Of a DNA stretch of 32,223 bases, positions 29,098 to 32,223 are shown in pieces; the stretch's first letter is position 1; every line of letters begins with the position of its first letter. Position numbers and translations under genes: made by a program. The stretch spans positions 1 to 32,223 of the IMG/VR virus record IMGVR_UViG_3300042340_000225. The stretch is one strand, 5' to 3'. The DNA is from a virus. Below the pieces are notes generated by a model. It did no database searches. It saw only the letters and a program-made list of their open reading frames with translations, and had not been told where the DNA came from.

Positions 29098-29396
29098 TCT
29101 ATTCTTGATTTAGCTTTATTTATTTTATCTCTCATTTTATCTTGATAAGATTGTTTTTCTGATTTAAAGGTTTCTTTGTAGTATTCTTCTTCAAAATGTT
29201 CATACAAAGTAATTAATGTAGATGTATGTTTTTTAGTTAACCATTCTGCAAAATGAATTACTTTATTATCAATATTGTTTTTCTCCATTTCTTTGGCTTG
29301 TGATGCATAAGATTCTATCATTTCCAAATGTTCATTGCTTAATGGAATTTGGTCTTTAATTGCATCTAAAAATTGTTCTACTGCTGTTTGTTTCAT
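29094..29396 (-). CDS. small-ORF array protein with MKQTAVE start, 100 aa
   Basis: This helical, acidic protein starts MKQTAVEQFLDAIKDQ, the same seven residues as the array gene at 30157-30363. The rest (HFAEWLTKKHTSTLITLYEH) is not recognisable. The start is joined to the previous gene by the conserved junction at 29394-29418. It is the last member of an AT-rich array and couples by ATGA to the nuclease gene. I recall the MKQTAVE beginning in many unassigned early proteins of flavobacterial phages. Function unknown. Confidence 0.75.
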   Translation of the reverse strand: MKQTAVEQFLDAIKDQIPLSNEHLEMIESYASQAKEMEKNNIDNKVIHFAEWLTKKHTSTLITLYEHFEEEYYKETFKSEKQSYQDKMRDKINKAKSRIE

Positions 29397-29418
29397 ATTA
29401 TTCTGATTTAAAGGTTAA
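29394..29418 (-). repeat. repeated stop/start junction, copy D
   Basis: This is a variant of the 25-bp junction found four times in 29394-30165. On the minus strand it begins TTAACCTTTAAATCAGAATA and ends with the ATG of the next gene; the upstream gene's TAA is in its first bases. It differs from the other copies at two positions next to the ATG. Confidence 0.85.
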
Positions 29419-29588
29419 TAACTATTTGGGTGTTGAATTTCATTAGGAAGATTTATTGATTCTCCATTATTAAGCACTTCACATTCATATCCATTTGCAT
29501 TAAGATATATTTTCCATGTGTGTGCTTGATACATTGATTCACATTCTATTTCTCCTATATTTTTATCATTACATTTTACTATTATCAT
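29415..29588 (-). CDS. small-ORF array protein, 57 aa
   Basis: This 57-residue frame runs from the ATG of junction copy C to the TAA in junction copy D, the same arrangement as its longer neighbours. That is good evidence for a real gene at this size. The product is short and mixed alpha/beta, with three cysteines (VKCNDKN, GEIECES, GYECEVLN), and matches nothing I know. It could be a small inhibitor or host-takeover factor, as such arrays often carry, but nothing in it shows this. Confidence 0.72.
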   Translation of the reverse strand: MIIVKCNDKNIGEIECESMYQAHTWKIYLNANGYECEVLNNGESINLPNEIQHPNSY

Positions 29589-29610
29589 TCTATTCTGATT
29601 TAAAGGTTAA
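29586..29610 (-). repeat. repeated stop/start junction, copy C
   Basis: The sequence is identical to copy B over 25 bp. On the minus strand TTAACCTTTAAATCAGAATA is followed by GAATG, ending with the start codon of the 57-residue ORF. The TAA of the 89-residue gene lies in its 5' end. The stop, spacer and start are thus all inside the repeat. Confidence 0.9.
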
Positions 29611-29869
29611 TTATTTCTTGTTTGACTTGTTGCCAGTACTCTGTAAGATAAATATCAAATTGAGTAAATCCATCATTGTTCAATATTTCATCAACTGCAA
29701 CTAAAGCGGATTGCTTAGCTAACTCATTCCAATACCTTAGTACATCAGTACCTAATTCATCATTAAATTTTTCGGCTTTTACAGATGTTTCTTTATCTGT
29801 CCATTCGATTGATTCTGCTAATTGATAGTACTTATTAACTAACTCTTGTGCTTTCTCTTTTGGTGTCAT
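29600..29869 (-). CDS. small-ORF array protein, 89 aa
   Basis: The protein is helical: MTPKEKAQELVNKYYQLAES, then SALVAVDEILNNDGF and EYWQQVKQEIINL at the end. I recall similar short proteins (MTPKEKA start and VAVDEIL-like core) from early regions of phages in Bacteroidota, always unassigned. It is framed by junction copies B and C, each supplying its start and stop. There is no catalytic motif; a protein-binding role is a guess only. Confidence 0.78.
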   Translation of the reverse strand: MTPKEKAQELVNKYYQLAESIEWTDKETSVKAEKFNDELGTDVLRYWNELAKQSALVAVDEILNNDGFTQFDIYLTEYWQQVKQEIINL

Positions 29870-29891
29870 TCTATTCTGATTTAAAGGTTAA
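29867..29891 (-). repeat. repeated stop/start junction, copy B
   Basis: This 25-bp element is identical to copy C and shares its first 23 plus-strand bases with copy A. It holds the TAA of the 85-residue gene and the ATG of the 89-residue gene. The conserved core on the minus strand is CCTTTAAATCAGAATA. It is not a purine-rich Shine-Dalgarno. Confidence 0.9.
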
Positions 29892-30145
29892 ATAATTTCA
29901 AATACTTTTTGTATTTCCCATAATTTTTGTTGAGAACCATATCTAATCAATTTTTCAAATACATTTTCTAATGTATCAGTATCATAAATTTTGATAGAAT
30001 CACCGTTTAACTTAAAATAATTTCCCTCTTCTTTAAATCCTAAATTTTTCAAAGAATTTTTTATTTCATTAATTCTATTTTCTTGTTTAGATTTTTTTTG
30101 ATTTTCTCTCATTTTTTGAAGAATTTCTTCTGGTATATTACTCAT
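29888..30145 (-). CDS. small-ORF array protein, 85 aa
   Basis: The protein is lysine- and glutamate-rich. A charged helix (EEILQKMRENQKKSKQENRI) is followed by a compact part (LKNLGFKEEGNYFKLNGDSI) and a final helix. The core resembles no domain I know. It starts in junction copy A and ends in junction copy B. AT content is clearly higher than in the replication genes on either side, a feature shared by the whole array, which may have been gained separately. Confidence 0.75.
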   Translation of the reverse strand: MSNIPEEILQKMRENQKKSKQENRINEIKNSLKNLGFKEEGNYFKLNGDSIKIYDTDTLENVFEKLIRYGSQQKLWEIQKVFEII

Positions 30146-30165
30146 TCTATTCTGATTTAAAGGTT
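30143..30165 (-). repeat. repeated stop/start junction, copy A
   Basis: This first copy (23 bp) differs from B and C only at the outer edge. Here the upstream stop TAA falls inside the conserved CTTTAAATC instead of at the TTAA edge, so the same element ends the preceding gene in another register. It finishes with the ATG of the 85-residue gene. Confidence 0.88.
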
Positions 30166-30363
30166 TTGTTCATGATGTTGTTTTATATATTCTTCAAAGT
30201 CAAAATCTTTATTCAAATATGTCAAAGCATGAACTGCTCTCATCTGATCAATCTGAATTAGCTTTGCTGTGCAACATATATTCATTCTCTCTTCATGAGT
30301 CATCTTATCCCAGCTTGATTTGTACAATTGTTGCTCAAGCCATTCTACTGCTGTTTGTTTCAT
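30157..30363 (-). CDS. small-ORF array protein with MKQTAVE start, 68 aa
   Basis: The helical protein starts MKQTAVEWLEQQLYKSSWDK and ends in an acidic and histidine-rich tail. It shares the MKQTAVE start with the gene at 29094-29396, but the rest differs. The start overlaps the primase-helicase stop as ATGA, so translation is coupled. It opens the small-ORF array and has no recognisable domain. I have seen the MKQTAVEWLxxQL beginning often in small proteins of flavobacterial phages, which supports the host assignment. Confidence 0.78.
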   Translation of the reverse strand: MKQTAVEWLEQQLYKSSWDKMTHEERMNICCTAKLIQIDQMRAVHALTYLNKDFDFEEYIKQHHEQNL

Positions 30364-32223
30364 TTTTTCTCTATTTTAGTTATCCAATTTATTACTGTTC
30401 TTCTGCTCACCTGGAGAATCTCTGATGCTGTTGTTCTGTTCAGCTCAGGATCTGATTGATACATTGCCAGGAATTGCTCATATTTATTTGTTCCATGACT
30501 TGCCAATTTCCTTAGATCTGCCTTCTCTTGAGCATCTTGCTTGACAAGTTTACTCATGTTGATAAAATAATCACTGAGTCTCTCAGCTCTCAACATTGCC
30601 TCCTCACAAATTGACAAAGCATCTGATCCATCCTCTGAGCTTATTAAGATATTCAATATCATTGAGAATCTTGGAATGTAGCTCTTTTGTTTTGGCAGCA
30701 TTGATTTCATGTACTCATTCTCATCATCTGAATTCTGCATCTCAGATATCTTGTCATGAATTCTGATCCATTGCTCATTGGCCTCTGGAGAGAATCTTGT
30801 CACATGTGGAATGATCTCACCTTTCTCATCAGTTCTAAAAAAGTTCTTTGCAATTGATTCCTTGAGTCTGATCATAAAATTCTCATACCATGACATCAAT
30901 TCATAATCAAGAACATTGGTATTGTATTTCTCAACAGATAGCTCTGGATAGCTTATGAGCATTCTGTCAATGAATCCATTCTCTTTGTTTACTCCTGTTG
31001 CAAATTGCTCAAATATATCTGGTTGAATACCTCCAATCACAGGAATGAATGGCTTGTCAACAAATGCACTTTTGGATGTTTTTCTGTTGAGAGATATGCT
31101 CTGACCATTCCATGATGACAGCCAGAATTCAAGATCTGATCCAGCCCTATATTTGTTCATATCCTTAAACCATCCAGCAAGTTCATCCTTGAATACTCCA
31201 ATACAATTTGGATTGGTTTCATGCAAGTCAATCAATGCCTCCAGAGTAATATCACCAACAATGAATTGTTCAGATCTTGGCTTTTTTATCTCCTCAACAT
31301 ATTTCTTGGCATCCTTGTCAAGTCTCTCATATTCCACATACTTTGCATATTCTTTCTGGAATTCTTTTTGTTTTCTGATATTTAATTTTTGCAATGGAAA
31401 GATAATCTGATTCAAGCTCGGTGTCTTTCCTATTCCAGGCTTACCAACAACAGCCAGCCACAATGTTGCTGTCTCTCTCCATCCTGGTTTGATTTCAACA
31501 ATAAATGAGTTGCCAATACACACTGACATGGACCAAAGGAAAGCACAGCCCATGTAATCAATGGAGAGCCCTAATGTCTGAGCACTCTGGATTATGTATT
31601 GCTGTATCTCTTGACTGAATATATCAATAGGAAATTGAACTCTCTGAATATTAGGCTTGTGTTCAATAGGTTGTATTACAATTTTTTTCTCTTTCCTGGC
31701 TCCATATCCTTGAGAATAAATATCTCTTGCCGATGCTGTGAAATCACCGTTATGACATTTATATGTGTATGCCTTGAATGGTGTAATCAATTGCTCATGA
31801 GGATATATTGTGCCTGTTGAGAATAGATACATACATCCAGTATTTCTGTACACATATCCAGAATGAGGAGATGTTCCTCCATTTCTCTTGATGATATCCT
31901 TGTCATGAGTCTTTGATACAATTTTAAACTCATCAGAAATGATATCCCAGATTGATACCCTATCATTGTAATCTTGCCAAGGTGTTAATGTGCTCTCATA
32001 TTGCTCAGATACATTTGTGACAATCTCTTGATCACCTGTCCAGTTGTACATCTTGCAGATGGTCCACAGTATTTCTCTGTCCTTGTCTGAGATATGCTTG
32101 ACATCCAAGTATGTGAGCTCAGTGATGTTGTTAGTATACACAACACAATATCCTCCTTTACCTCTTGATTCAATGACAGCCTCTGAATGGTCCTTGAGTC
32201 TTGCAATTTTCTGATTGCCCTCA
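30360..32223 (-). CDS. PrimPol-type primase-helicase, C-terminal part (starts at 492 across the join)
   Basis: This is the remainder of the 742-residue protein that starts at 492; the last 127 bases here duplicate bases 1-127. The C-terminal half is a DUF3987-like helicase. It has Walker A GKPGIGKT near residues 382-389 of the full protein, then an acidic FKDELAGWFKDMNKY segment near 465-480 and SWNGQSISLNRKT following. The final 45 residues hold a helix-turn-helix (NRTTASEILQVSRRTVINWI). Together with the N-terminal primase domain it should open DNA and prime synthesis; no DNA polymerase gene is seen, so the host enzyme is probably used. The stop TGA overlaps the next ATG. Reading this part alone would suggest a wrong GTG start at 32141. 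Confidence 0.9.
   Translation of the reverse strand, partial: EGNQKIARLKDHSEAVIESRGKGGYCVVYTNNITELTYLDVKHISDKDREILWTICKMYNWTGDQEIVTNVSEQYESTLTPWQDYNDRVSIWDIISDEFKIVSKTHDKDIIKRNGGTSPHSGYVYRNTGCMYLFSTGTIYPHEQLITPFKAYTYKCHNGDFTASARDIYSQGYGARKEKKIVIQPIEHKPNIQRVQFPIDIFSQEIQQYIIQSAQTLGLSIDYMGCAFLWSMSVCIGNSFIVEIKPGWRETATLWLAVVGKPGIGKTPSLNQIIFPLQKLNIRKQKEFQKEYAKYVEYERLDKDAKKYVEEIKKPRSEQFIVGDITLEALIDLHETNPNCIGVFKDELAGWFKDMNKYRAGSDLEFWLSSWNGQSISLNRKTSKSAFVDKPFIPVIGGIQPDIFEQFATGVNKENGFIDRMLISYPELSVEKYNTNVLDYELMSWYENFMIRLKESIAKNFFRTDEKGEIIPHVTRFSPEANEQWIRIHDKISEMQNSDDENEYMKSMLPKQKSYIPRFSMILNILISSEDGSDALSICEEAMLRAERLSDYFINMSKLVKQDAQEKADLRKLASHGTNKYEQFLAMYQSDPELNRTTASEILQVSRRTVINWITKIEKK
32097..32223. repeat. 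terminal direct repeat, right copy (circular overlap)
   Basis: This is the second copy of bases 1-127, identical base for base, and lies within the primase-helicase gene. Removing one copy leaves a circle of 32,096 bp in which the gene is intact. Confidence 0.95.

Noticed and set aside
1-32223. tRNA genes, integrase, attachment sites
   Set aside because: No cloverleaf-like segment with a clear TTCRA arm and CCA-side acceptor was noticed, and no tyrosine or serine recombinase motif was found. A dedicated scan could still find a tRNA-like element.

Overview
The window is a complete tailed-phage genome. Bases 1-127 are identical to bases 32097-32223, so the sequence closes into a circle of about 32,096 bp. 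The overlap of exactly 127 bases suggests an assembler k-mer rather than biological ends. The primase-helicase gene crosses the join and is complete once the circle is closed. A tape measure, tube-like protein, TerL/TerS and HK97-type head genes with no sheath indicate a siphovirus. The host is probably a member of the Bacteroidota. The reasons are a DUF3127-type single-stranded-DNA-binding protein, several small families I associate with flavobacterial and other Bacteroidota phages, TAnnTTTG-like promoter boxes and mostly weak Shine-Dalgarno sites. I see no integrase, CI-like repressor or tRNA gene, so it looks lytic, although a lysogeny gene of unknown type could be missed.

All genes but one lie on the minus strand, so transcription runs from high to low coordinates. 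Going round the circle: an early set (2936 to 820) encodes a CxxC protein, tiny ORFs, an HNH nuclease and a DnaA-domain-IV-like protein. Next comes a 327-bp non-coding region with 12-bp iterons, a promoter-like box and an attenuator-like hairpin (493-819). The PrimPol-helicase follows (492 across the join to 30360). Then comes an AT-rich array of small ORFs joined by a repeated 25-bp stop/start junction (30363-29094). After that are recombination genes (nuclease, ERF-type annealing protein, exonuclease, DUF3127 protein; 29097-26825), an HTH protein and a sigma-like factor.

An unusual sugar cassette follows (25639-23162): a GT-A-like glycosyltransferase, a GT-B-like glycosyltransferase and a WbpG/PseA-type N-acetyl sugar amidotransferase. 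It runs directly into TerS and TerL. The late genes then come in an atypical order: tail chaperone-like, tail completion, large tail proteins, fibre-like proteins and tape measure. Then follow head protease, scaffold, major capsid, tube-like protein, portal, connector, tail terminator, a fibre-like protein and lysis genes, ending at an intrinsic terminator (3046-3072). The only plus-strand gene, a Stealth-like sugar transferase (11802-12470), sits between tape measure and protease.

The strongest genome-wide signal is extreme CpG depletion. One stretch of 1,848 bp (3859-5706) has no CG dinucleotide, while TG and CA are abundant. The fibre-like gene at 15134-15943 with its neighbour, and the major capsid gene, are clear exceptions. 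Functional calls are from motifs and family memory only; no database search was run.
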